A DNA stretch of 16,775 bases, from assembly GCA_036310185.1 (NCBI GenBank), contig JAXJSH010000139.1:1-16775 (forward strand), written 5' to 3'. The stretch is from JALENY01 sp036310185. GTDB taxonomy: Bacteria > Bacillota > Clostridia > Lachnospirales > Lachnospiraceae. The notes under the pieces were generated by a model. It made no database searches and was not told the origin of the DNA. It saw only the letters and a program-made list of their open reading frames with translations. Shown piece after piece: positions 1 through 6,931 of this stretch. The stretch's first letter is position 1. The number at the start of each line of letters is the position of its first letter. The translations under genes were made by a program, and so were the position numbers.

Positions 1-3000
1 AGAATTGATTACAAGGTCTGAAGGCGGTACTACTTCACCCTCTACGTCATAATCTTTTGTTACTGTTACAGTATGTCCTTCGCTGTCAGTTACTACTACA
101 GCGATTTTATGGTCTCCACCTGTGGTATTCCATGTATAGCTTGCTGTTGTATTGTTCTGTACGGTTTTTCCGTCAATCGTAAATTTGTAAGTATACGGAG
201 CCACACCGCCGTTTACATCTGCTGCCAGAGTCAGGTCTGTTGTATCAGCCTGCGGAGCGGAACGGTCAGCACCAAAGTTTACCGTCATGGTTGATGTTCC
301 CGGCTGCGGAGTTGCTGTTGCTGTTGCAGTCGGAGTAGGTGTTGCAGTTACAGTCGGATCCGGACCATCTGCGCCAAGGCATGCCAGTGGAACAGAGATT
401 ACGTCTGTATCTTCTTTTTCTGCTGATGTAGAATCATCCGCACTGTATGCAGTTGTTGCACAATCCAGCTGGCTCATATCCATCGGCAGACAGCCTGTTG
501 TACTCTGACCAAATGTGGACAGATGCATAACCTCAATACCATTTGTTTCCAGCTGACTTCTTGTAATTCCAAGTGCAGACATCGGAATGGTCATGATATA
601 GAAAGTATCCTGTGCTGTGCTGTGTCCTTCATTCAGGAAATCTACCCAGTTAGAAGAACTGCTCAGCAGATCAGACGGTACATAGCCACTATAACCATTT
701 GATTTAATACCATACAGGCTGTCGCCAAAGAATCCGTCTTCATATTTGAAGGAGATACCGGCTTGTGTAAATCCTACAGCGTCAGCATAGCTGAATACAC
801 CACCTGTTGCTTTGAACAATGCAGGCTGTCCTACACCCGGTTTGCTTGAGAAGCACATCAGAGCATCAATCGGTGTCTCAAAGTCTACCTGCAGTCCCCA
901 TACATTTCCGCCGTCATCCAGTTTACCGGAACCTGCCTGACCTGTTTTCAGGTTGAATGCCAGCATCTGGGGGATGTCGCCATTCCACGGTTTACCGTTG
1001 TCACTGATCGGGTAACCCTGTGCCGGGTCTACTACGTCAGTTACGTTTACGAACTGCCATCCAAGGTAGATGTTTGTATCATCCCATGCACCGTACAGTG
1101 CGTATGTGTCGTATACCGGACCTTCGTGAGAACCACGGAAGATACGCGGATCATCGTTTGCAACACCCTGTGCAATGATCATGGAAGATGTAAAGTCGGA
1201 TGCGCTTGTGATCGTTTTGTAAGAACCAACACCACTGTTGGGGTTTGTTCCATAGTATCCGGTAAGTGCTGAACTTGCCGCATAAGTTACTGCTGTGTTT
1301 TCTACAACTTCTGTTGTTTCTCCTGCTGTCTCGGATGTTGCTTCCGGTACAGCTGCTACTGCTGCTACTGCAGCGGTTGAAGATGTTGTTTCATATACTA
1401 CATAGCCACCGTTCTTTTCTGCGTTGAACTTTTTGGTGTATGTAAATGTCTGTTCTACTGTGTCAGTTCCATCGGTTGCTGTTGTTTTGATGATCACATC
1501 GGTATCAGCGATCTTGCCTTTACCGATCACAACATCAACGCTGTCCGTAAATGTTTTTGCAGTACCATCGTCTAATACATATGTACCGCTTGTTGCATTT
1601 TTCAGTGTAAGTGTTACAGTTGCTGTTTCATCGTCAAAACTTGAACCGCTTGCCAGAGAAACTTCTACTTCCGGATTATTTACCGGGATCTCAACTACTG
1701 TCCAGCTGCCGTTTGCATACAGCATGGAAGTTCCGTTTGTAATATCCAGACCCGGTGCCTGAGATGCCGGATACTGATTGTTTGCATCATTGAAGATTAC
1801 TTTTGCAGTTGTCCAGCTATCCGGTAAGTTGTATGCATATACGCCCTGACCCAGGTTTGTCATTGTTACACCCGGCCATGCACCGTTGTTGGAGGTTTCA
1901 CTTGCATATGCGTAGCAGTAGATCGTGCTGCCCCAGCCTGACGGTTTGTAGCAGTATACATCATATTCTCCGGTCACCAGATCCATCCAGCTCGGCTGAT
2001 CACCGGATACCAGTGTCCAGCTGCCGTTGTTATAATGCATGGAAGATCCATCCGTCCATTCCAGACCAGCTTCCTGAGCTCCCGGAATCTGATTGTTGTT
2101 GTCAGTAAACATTACATATGCAGATGTCCATCCATCCGGCAAATTGTACGCATAAATATTATTTCCAAGACTTGTCATCTGTACGCCCGGCCATGTTGCA
2201 TTGCTGGTAGTACTATCTACATATGCATAACAGTACACTGTGCTGCCCCAGCCTGACGGTTTGGTGAAGTATACATCATAGCTTCCGTCAATCGGGCTGT
2301 CTCCCTGAGTCGGAGTCGGTGTTACGGTTACAGTCGGTGTTACGGTTGCAGTAGGAGTCGGAGTTACCGTAATACTGCCAGCATACTGTTTCCATGCGCT
2401 TCCATCATAAATATAGGAACCGGTCCATGACAGACCGTCTTCCATATCTGCCGGATATCTGCGGGTATTGTCACCGCCGTAGAAGATTACCATCGGATCC
2501 TGAATTCTGTCCGGTACAACATAGCTGTACAGTCCGTTTCCGAGACTCGTCATCTGTACACCCGGCCATGTACCGTTCTGTGCACCTGCTTCATTGTATA
2601 CATAAGCATACGGTGCATCCCATCCGGACGGAAGCTGCAGGTATGCAATGTTCGGTGAAACTTTTGTAAAGGTATAGCTCTGTGATACACTTCCTTCCGG
2701 GCTTGTACCTTTCAGAGTAACAGTTACCGTACCGCCTACAGCGATGCTGCTTCCGATTGTGATCACAGTTCCGTCTGTGAAAGAACCGCTCTTGCCTTCA
2801 CTTGTTGTATAAGTTGCATTTGTTACATTTTTTGCAGTCAGTGTTACATTGATCGTATCAGAACTGAATTCTGTGTTGCCATCTTCCGTAGCTGCATTCA
2901 TTCTGTAGCTTGACGGATTGTAGATAACTGCTACCTTCTGGCCATCCAGACTACCGGAAAGTTTTCCGCCGGATACGGTGAATGTTCTGCCGGATACCTG

Positions 3001-4428
3001 ATCGGTGTATGTACCGTTAGCCAGAGATGTTTCAACACCGCTCAATGTTGTTGCGCTTCCGGAGTTGATGATACAGGTACCGATCGTACCACGGTCAATC
3101 TGAAGGATCTGGGTATTGCCGTTCGGGTTTCTCATTACTTCCGGCTGTCCGCTCATTGCGGTACGGAAGAAGTTAACGGCTTTTACTTCAGTAGATTTGA
3201 ACTCATCGTTACCTTTTGCACCGAGTACGTTATAACCCCAACGATTGCTCCAGCTGTTGGATCCGTCCGGTCTGCTGTAGAACAGCGGTGTACCGTCTTT
3301 TCTTGCTGCGATCACTGCCCATGCAAGACGAATATCTGTGAAAGAGAGACCTACAGATTCACCTGCGTTACAGTATGTATCGTGAGATTCTACCCAGGTT
3401 ACAAGGTCGGTAGATGCATGCTGCAAATTGCTCATGGTGCTTACATTCAGATTCTTGCTCTGAACCGCGCTTCTCAATGTTCCGCCAAATGCGCTGGCTG
3501 TCTGATGCATATAAGTTGCGTATTCTGCTTCCGGCACGTTGTCGCCCTGAAGGACTTCACCGTATGTAAATACCTGGTCTGCATTTTTCAGAGATACTCC
3601 GTTTACAGACTGTTTACCGGTCACAACCGGCCAGAAGTTCGGGTATGAGGTGTACTGAGCACTCTTGGAATCCAGAGGGTCAGAAGGTACACCGATATGT
3701 TTTGCAGTGTCATAACGGAAACCGTCCGCACCACATGTGATCAGGTCATTCAAATAGTTCAGGAAGTATTCCTGGAAAGCCGGGTTTTCGGTATCTACGT
3801 CCGGAAGTCCGTTCATCTGTCCTGTTGTACAATGATAACGGTTACCCCACTGAGTGATTTCGTTAAATCCGTTGTCATGATACAGCTTATCCCAGCCGCC
3901 TGCTGCATTGATCAGGTTCTGAGATACTTCACTCTGATCCGGTGTTGTATGGTTCGGGATAACGTCTACGATAACATTGATTCCATATTTGTCTGCTTCC
4001 GCACACATTTCTTTGAAATCATCTCTGGTTCCCAGCTGATAGTTACCGATCTTCCAGTCGGTCGGCTGATAATGCCACCACCAGATACCGTCAGTACCAC
4101 CTGTGGTATCGGAACCCATGATTTTCATATTTGTGTAAGTATCCTTACATTCGTTTGCCGGTGATGTCTGAACGGTTGTAAAACCAGCCTCAGCAATATC
4201 TTTCATGTTGTCTTTGATCGTATCAAACGACCAGCACCAGCAGTGGAGAATTGTACCTTCCTGAATGCTGTCTGCCAGACCTACTGTGTCATAGGATGCG
4301 GTAGCAGTCGCTGCATACACGGTCTCTGTATTCGCCAGGGTTCCAGCCGGAATACCTGTGAGTACAGTTGCAGCTGCTACTGCAATTGACAGGGCTTTTT
4401 TCAGGAATTTGTTTTTAAATTGTCCCAT
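1..4428 (-). CDS. Large secreted multimodular alpha-amylase (GH13) with three CBM26-type modules and a CBM74-like domain; 3' end outside window
   Basis: An extracellular endo-acting starch hydrolase. The frame is open for 1476 codons from the ATG at 4428 to base 1 with no stop, so the C-terminus (anchor or further modules) is missing. Signal peptide: residues 1 to about 39 (basic start, hydrophobic core, exit near VYA). GH13 catalytic barrel about 45-430: DVIPNH (155-160), GFRYDTAKH with nucleophile D240, GEVLQ with acid/base E291, VESHD with D350; a beta C-domain follows to about 510. Then an Ig-like module (~516-592), CBM26-like 1 (~593-682), Thr/Pro linker (688-710), CBM26-like 2 (~714-808) and 3 (~818-913), a second Ig-like module (~919-1002), an Ala/Thr/Glu linker, a ~300-residue aromatic-rich domain (~1046-1355) resembling CBM74, another TP linker (1358-1376) and a PKD/Ig-like module (~1379-1463). 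RBS AGGA lies 9 bases before ATG. GH13 and CBM26 are confident; CBM74 is inferred from size, composition and CBM26 partnership. Confidence 0.93.
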   Translation of the reverse strand, partial: MGQFKNKFLKKALSIAVAAATVLTGIPAGTLANTETVYAATATASYDTVGLADSIQEGTILHCWCWSFDTIKDNMKDIAEAGFTTVQTSPANECKDTYTNMKIMGSDTTGGTDGIWWWHYQPTDWKIGNYQLGTRDDFKEMCAEADKYGINVIVDVIPNHTTPDQSEVSQNLINAAGGWDKLYHDNGFNEITQWGNRYHCTTGQMNGLPDVDTENPAFQEYFLNYLNDLITCGADGFRYDTAKHIGVPSDPLDSKSAQYTSYPNFWPVVTGKQSVNGVSLKNADQVFTYGEVLQGDNVPEAEYATYMHQTASAFGGTLRSAVQSKNLNVSTMSNLQHASTDLVTWVESHDTYCNAGESVGLSFTDIRLAWAVIAARKDGTPLFYSRPDGSNSWSNRWGYNVLGAKGNDEFKSTEVKAVNFFRTAMSGQPEVMRNPNGNTQILQIDRGTIGTCIINSGSATTLSGVETSLANGTYTDQVSGRTFTVSGGKLSGSLDGQKVAVIYNPSSYRMNAATEDGNTEFSSDTINVTLTAKNVTNATYTTSEGKSGSFTDGTVITIGSSIAVGGTVTVTLKGTSPEGSVSQSYTFTKVSPNIAYLQLPSGWDAPYAYVYNEAGAQNGTWPGVQMTSLGNGLYSYVVPDRIQDPMVIFYGGDNTRRYPADMEDGLSWTGSYIYDGSAWKQYAGSITVTPTPTATVTPTVTVTPTPTQGDSPIDGSYDVYFTKPSGWGSTVYCYAYVDSTTSNATWPGVQMTSLGNNIYAYNLPDGWTSAYVMFTDNNNQIPGAQEAGLEWTDGSSMHYNNGSWTLVSGDQPSWMDLVTGEYDVYCYKPSGWGSTIYCYAYASETSNNGAWPGVTMTNLGQGVYAYNLPDSWTTAKVIFNDANNQYPASQAPGLDITNGTSMLYANGSWTVVEIPVNNPEVEVSLASGSSFDDETATVTLTLKNATSGTYVLDDGTAKTFTDSVDVVIGKGKIADTDVIIKTTATDGTDTVEQTFTYTKKFNAEKNGGYVVYETTSSTAAVAAVAAVPEATSETAGETTEVVENTAVTYAASSALTGYYGTNPNSGVGSYKTITSASDFTSSMIIAQGVANDDPRIFRGSHEGPVYDTYALYGAWDDTNIYLGWQFVNVTDVVDPAQGYPISDNGKPWNGDIPQMLAFNLKTGQAGSGKLDDGGNVWGLQVDFETPIDALMCFSSKPGVGQPALFKATGGVFSYADAVGFTQAGISFKYEDGFFGDSLYGIKSNGYSGYVPSDLLSSSSNWVDFLNEGHSTAQDTFYIMTIPMSALGITRSQLETNGIEVMHLSTFGQSTTGCLPMDMSQLDCATTAYSADDSTSAEKEDTDVISVPLACLGADGPDPTVTATPTPTATATATPQPGTSTMTVNFGADRSAPQADTTDLTLAADVNGGVAPYTYKFTIDGKTVQNNTTASYTWNTTGGDHKIAVVVTDSEGHTVTVTKDYDVEGEVVPPSDLVINS
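1690..2289 (-). repeat. Tandem CBM26-type modules 2 and 3 inside the amylase, 315-bp period
   Basis: Two adjacent starch-binding modules are copies of one another. Both contain the SGWGST...YCYAY...WPG...LG...YAYNLPD...W blocks, and matching tryptophans (residues 727 and 832) are exactly 105 codons apart. At DNA level the stretch starting TGCTGCCCCAGCCTGACGG occurs at 1926 and again at 2241, so the duplication is recent enough for near-identical runs to survive. The more diverged module 1 lies at about 2383-2652. Confidence 0.85.
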
Positions 4429-4536
4429 GTTCGTTTTCCTGTTCCTTTCAAATGTTGTACAGATTTCATCTGCATCTCAAAGTTAAATACATCAGCACCA
4501 AACAGTTCGTTTTTTCATAATAATTTCAGTTTTCTA

Positions 4537-4547
4537 CCTCCCTCCTC
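4537..4547 (-). promoter_or_regulatory. Purine-rich Shine-Dalgarno-like tract in the amylase 5' leader, not the translational RBS
   Basis: The leader RNA carries GAGGAGGGAGG about 109 bases upstream of the amylase ATG and some 40 bases after the predicted transcript start. It matches anti-SD far better than the actual amylase RBS. The nearest downstream ATG (4516-4518) opens an eight-residue frame, MKKRTVWC, but is 18 bases away, too far for efficient initiation. A Stab-SD role (ribosome or 30S binding that protects the mRNA 5' end, as known for Bacillus cry mRNA) is an inference. Confidence 0.4.
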
Positions 4548-4590
4548 AATATTTCCGCATAATCATAGAACTTGATACTGTTGTTTATTC

Positions 4591-4619
4591 ATTATAATGT
4601 TGAATATTCACGGAAACAA
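4591..4619 (-). promoter_or_regulatory. Candidate sigma-A promoter of the amylase gene with a palindrome in the spacer
   Basis: On the minus strand TTGTTT (4614-4619) and a perfect TATAAT (4591-4596) are separated by 17 bases, giving a start near 4584 and a leader of about 155 bases. The spacer contains the perfect 10-bp palindrome TGAATATTCA (4601-4610), well placed for a repressor. The -35 is weak (only TTG matches), which fits a regulated promoter. The assignment rests on sequence alone. Confidence 0.5.
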
Positions 4620-4736
4620 TGTCATTATTTTGTGAATTATTTAGATTTTTATATATCTTGCCCAATGATCGATTACAATTTTTGCATAACTATGAACATT
4701 TTTCTGTTTCGTTTCTTTACTTTTTGCAGTATTTTA

Positions 4737-5579
4737 CTATTCCTCGATCTGAATTTTCCGTTCAGACTCATCTCCTAATATAATCCCAAGCACATTTCTG
4801 TATATGTTTCTGCATATGTTTTTTATTTTTGCGCTCAACGGCTGTTCAGAATCCCTGTAATGATGTATTGTATATGTATTTTCTGACCGCAATCGGATTC
4901 CCCGTTCCAGACGGTCCGCTCCAAAATACTCTTCCGGGAACACGGAAATACGATCCTCAATCTGCTGATACCGGTTGTTCATCACAACACCACGTTCCAT
5001 CATCAGATTCGTCAAAAGCAATACATCCATTTTTTCCGGACATTCTCTGCCTGTGGGCACAAATTCATATTCCCGATAATAGTCCAGCATCTCTCCCAGC
5101 ACTTCATGTCCCGATACTGACGCAGCAAATCCGGTCGTCAGACCTGTACCGCCTTTCTCAAATCCAAGCACCATACTTTTATTTCTGAGGCAGCCGGAAA
5201 AATCACGAATCACTTCCATATCTGTATTCAGATAAATCCCGCCGTATGTGTACAGCGCATAGGTTCTGGCCACATCATTGACACTGGCATATTCCCCTTT
5301 TTCATAAGCAGTCTGTGCATACGAGAATTCCTCTACCGGAAAGTTAAATTCGTTCCATTCCTTAAACTCATAGCCCTTCAGAACCTTTTTCCAACCATCA
5401 ATATAGTTTTTGGTCTCTTCGTTTTTCGCAGTGCCGCCAAACCAGCAATAATGGATCACTTGTGGAATTTCCAGCTGCTCCTCTCTCTTTCCGAAATTGT
5501 TATATGCGCAGTATCCAGTCCAGCTATACCCGTTAAAACTGCTGTTTGCCACTTTCTTATATTCATTCACGTATTCCAT
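4737..5579 (-). CDS. GT32 / Gly_transf_sug-type glycosyltransferase with altered DXD motif
   Basis: Encodes 280 residues of the Och1/capsular sugar-transferase type, which transfers a sugar from a nucleotide-sugar donor to a surface glycan. Family landmarks are IPQVIHYCWFGG (38-49), the NDVARTYALYTYGGIYL block (101-117) and a C-terminal IHHYRDS (238-244). Two things are odd. The metal-binding DXD, normally Asp-Thr-Asp after GGIYL, reads Asn118-Thr119-Asp120 (codon AAT, one transition from GAT). Family members usually start one or two residues before IP-x-VIHY, whereas this frame has a 37-residue aromatic-rich extension and no internal ATG close to IPQ. It stands alone between a malEFG terminator and the amylase promoter, so context does not identify its acceptor. 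It may be active with an unusual motif, or decaying. Confidence 0.8.
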   Translation of the reverse strand: MEYVNEYKKVANSSFNGYSWTGYCAYNNFGKREEQLEIPQVIHYCWFGGTAKNEETKNYIDGWKKVLKGYEFKEWNEFNFPVEEFSYAQTAYEKGEYASVNDVARTYALYTYGGIYLNTDMEVIRDFSGCLRNKSMVLGFEKGGTGLTTGFAASVSGHEVLGEMLDYYREYEFVPTGRECPEKMDVLLLTNLMMERGVVMNNRYQQIEDRISVFPEEYFGADRLERGIRLRSENTYTIHHYRDSEQPLSAKIKNICRNIYRNVLGIILGDESERKIQIEE

Positions 5580-5760
5580 TTTATATCACTCTTTTCTGTC
5601 AAATCCCAACATCATCCATCTATCCCTGATCGGTCGATTCTCTGCCGGGTCCCGTTCCCGGTTACACCACCTTATCTATCTTCATTCTACATTCTTTGCA
5701 GATTAGCGAATATATCAATTTTTGTAGATTTATTACATATTTACCAATATGCAGAAAATC
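5580..5760. other. Leader of the GT32 gene; no gene
   Basis: No convincing coding region. The stretch contains a G+C-rich minus-strand hairpin (CCGGG 5645-5649 with CCCGG 5657-5661), the 9-mer repeat copy at 5607-5615 and a weak RBS (AAAGAG) before the GT32 ATG. A TAGAAT-like -10 occurs near 5685-5690 on the minus strand but has no matching -35, so the promoter is not assigned. Confidence 0.5.
5607..5615 (-). repeat. Copy a of the intergenic 9-mer ATGATGTTG
   Basis: On the minus strand ATGATGTTGGGATTTGAC lies 28 bases before the GT32 start codon. It shares ATGATGTTGGG with the degV leader element. It is one of four intergenic copies in the window (others at 9822-9830, 10919-10927 and 16591-16599). 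It could be a truncated copy of the same dispersed element, but no partner arm was found here. Confidence 0.5.
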
Positions 5761-5789
5761 AAAAAAAAATGGAATGAATATACATTCCA
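5761..5789 (-). terminator. Rho-independent terminator of the malEFG transcript
   Basis: On the minus strand TGGAATG (5789-5783) pairs perfectly with CATTCCA (5776-5770) across a six-base loop and is followed by nine T (5769-5761). It lies downstream of malG and its remnant and upstream of the GT32 gene. A second TGGAATG (5825-5819) just upstream, separated by a perfect inverted repeat (TACCGGA 5792-5798 with TCCGGTA 5801-5807), could compete for the same CATTCCA arm. Confidence 0.8.
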
Positions 5790-5836
5790 GATACCGGATT
5801 TCCGGTACTGTGCATAATCATTCCATTTCTTATTCA

Positions 5837-6049
5837 TTATTCTATTTTTATAAAAACCAAGCCCGACACACCGCACAATGCGATGCGTTCAAGTTCATAT
5901 CCCCCTCTTGCGGCACATCCTGATTCCTTACGGTTTTCATAGAAGTCCGCTTCCCAGCTGGTATTAACCTTAGCAAAAATGAAATCAGTCCATGGAGCAA
6001 TAAAAGATTGAAGAAGAGTATAAACAAGTACCGGCTTGGAAAGCGGCAT
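5837..6049 (-). pseudogene. Remnant of a second malG-type permease gene, followed by unrelated sequence
   Basis: The 70-codon frame starts PLSKPVLVYTLLQSFIAPW and continues TDFIFAKV. This matches residues 202-228 of the neighbouring MalG (PLSKPIIVYTVLTSFLNPW, LDFIFAKV) at roughly two thirds identity, then loses all similarity. The C-terminal three TM helices of a real MalG are absent. The ATG lies 7 bases after the malG stop and in the same frame. Synonymous positions are T/A-rich, unlike malG, so this is not a fresh copy of the adjacent gene but the trace of a diverged paralogue. The tail (about residues 29-70) matches nothing I recognise. Translation of the whole frame is doubtful. Confidence 0.6.
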
Positions 6050-6055
6050 TTTCCA

Positions 6056-6931
6056 TCAGCCTTTTACAGCTCCTGAAAGTCCGTCTGTATAGTATTTCTG
6101 CATGAATACAAACAGAATCGCGATCGGGATGGAGATGCATACAGCGCCGGCTGCGAAACAGGTATACCATTTATCGATATACTCTTTTTCAAGCATCTTC
6201 CACAGACCCAGAGATACGGTGTAGTATCTTGAATCTGCACGGCAGATAACCTTCGCAAAGATGAAGTCCAGCCACGGATTCAGGAAGGATGTCAATACTG
6301 TGTAAACGATGATCGGTTTACTGAGCGGCACAGTTACTTTTGTAAATACCTGGAATCTTGTTGCACCATCCAGATAAGCAGCTTCATCAAGCGCTTTCGG
6401 TACAGTATCGAAGAATCCTTTTGCAATCGTAAAACCAATACCGGAACCGGCAGAGTATACCAGGATCAGAGCCACACGGATCATGGAACCTTCTGACAGA
6501 CCGATTGCTTTCAGGATATAGTATACTGCTACCATAGACATGAATCCCGGGAACAGACCCAGAATCATACAAACGTTCATCATCGGCTTTCTCATTTTAA
6601 AGCGCAGCCTTGAATAACAGTACGCTACAGAAAGCAGGAAAAACGTGGAGATCACACACACAAAGCATGCGATAATAAAGGTATTCTTGAACATCTGCGG
6701 AAAGTCAAGAACCTGTGTATCCGTAAACAGACGAACATAGTTATCCAGCGTATAGCTTTTTGGGAAAAAGCTGGTAACATAGGATCCTTTCTGAGTACTG
6801 AAACTTAACAGGACAATCCACGCAATCGGAAGCACCCAGATAAATGACAGTACTGCCAGCACGATATGAGTTACAGTATCCGCAATAATTTTTCTTGTCC
6901 GCATAGATGCGGTTTTCTTTTCTTTGTTCAT
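6056..6931 (-). CDS. malG: Maltodextrin-type ABC transporter permease MalG
   Basis: Encodes 291 residues of the binding-protein-dependent permease family; the inner half of the importer channel in the cytoplasmic membrane, partner of MalF. Six hydrophobic helices are visible (about 20-45, 82-104, 118-140, 150-175, 206-228, 260-280). The EAA loop, which docks the ATPase, reads ALDEAAYLDGATRFQVF...VPLSKP (180-206). RBS AGGAGG is 10 bases before ATG. Its start overlaps the malF stop by one base (TAATG), so translation is coupled. The C-terminal GLSGAVKG is typical of MalG proteins. No ATPase gene is present, so a shared MsmX/MalK-like ATPase encoded elsewhere is presumably used. Confidence 0.93.
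   Translation of the reverse strand: MNKEKKTASMRTRKIIADTVTHIVLAVLSFIWVLPIAWIVLLSFSTQKGSYVTSFFPKSYTLDNYVRLFTDTQVLDFPQMFKNTFIIACFVCVISTFFLLSVAYCYSRLRFKMRKPMMNVCMILGLFPGFMSMVAVYYILKAIGLSEGSMIRVALILVYSAGSGIGFTIAKGFFDTVPKALDEAAYLDGATRFQVFTKVTVPLSKPIIVYTVLTSFLNPWLDFIFAKVICRADSRYYTVSLGLWKMLEKEYIDKWYTCFAAGAVCISIPIAILFVFMQKYYTDGLSGAVKG

Larger units (their letters stand above)
4429..4736. other. Intergenic region between the GT32 gene and the amylase
   Basis: This 308-base AT-rich stretch has no credible gene. It holds the amylase promoter (about 4591-4619), the long leader with the purine tract (4537-4547), and the RBS just before 4428. I found no rho-independent terminator for the upstream GT32 gene in 4620-4736, so some read-through into the amylase is possible. 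Confidence 0.7.

Noticed and set aside
305..357. Possible CRISPR-like or tandem DNA repeat
   Set aside because: The short periodic GTTGCTGTTGCAGT pattern simply encodes the Thr/Pro/Ala linker of the amylase.
3697..4164. 155-codon plus-strand frame
   Set aside because: Lies opposite the GH13 catalytic domain, whose active-site residues are intact.
4429..4736. Catabolite-response (cre) operator upstream of the amylase
   Set aside because: No sequence close to TGWAANCGNTNWCA was found there or upstream of malE.
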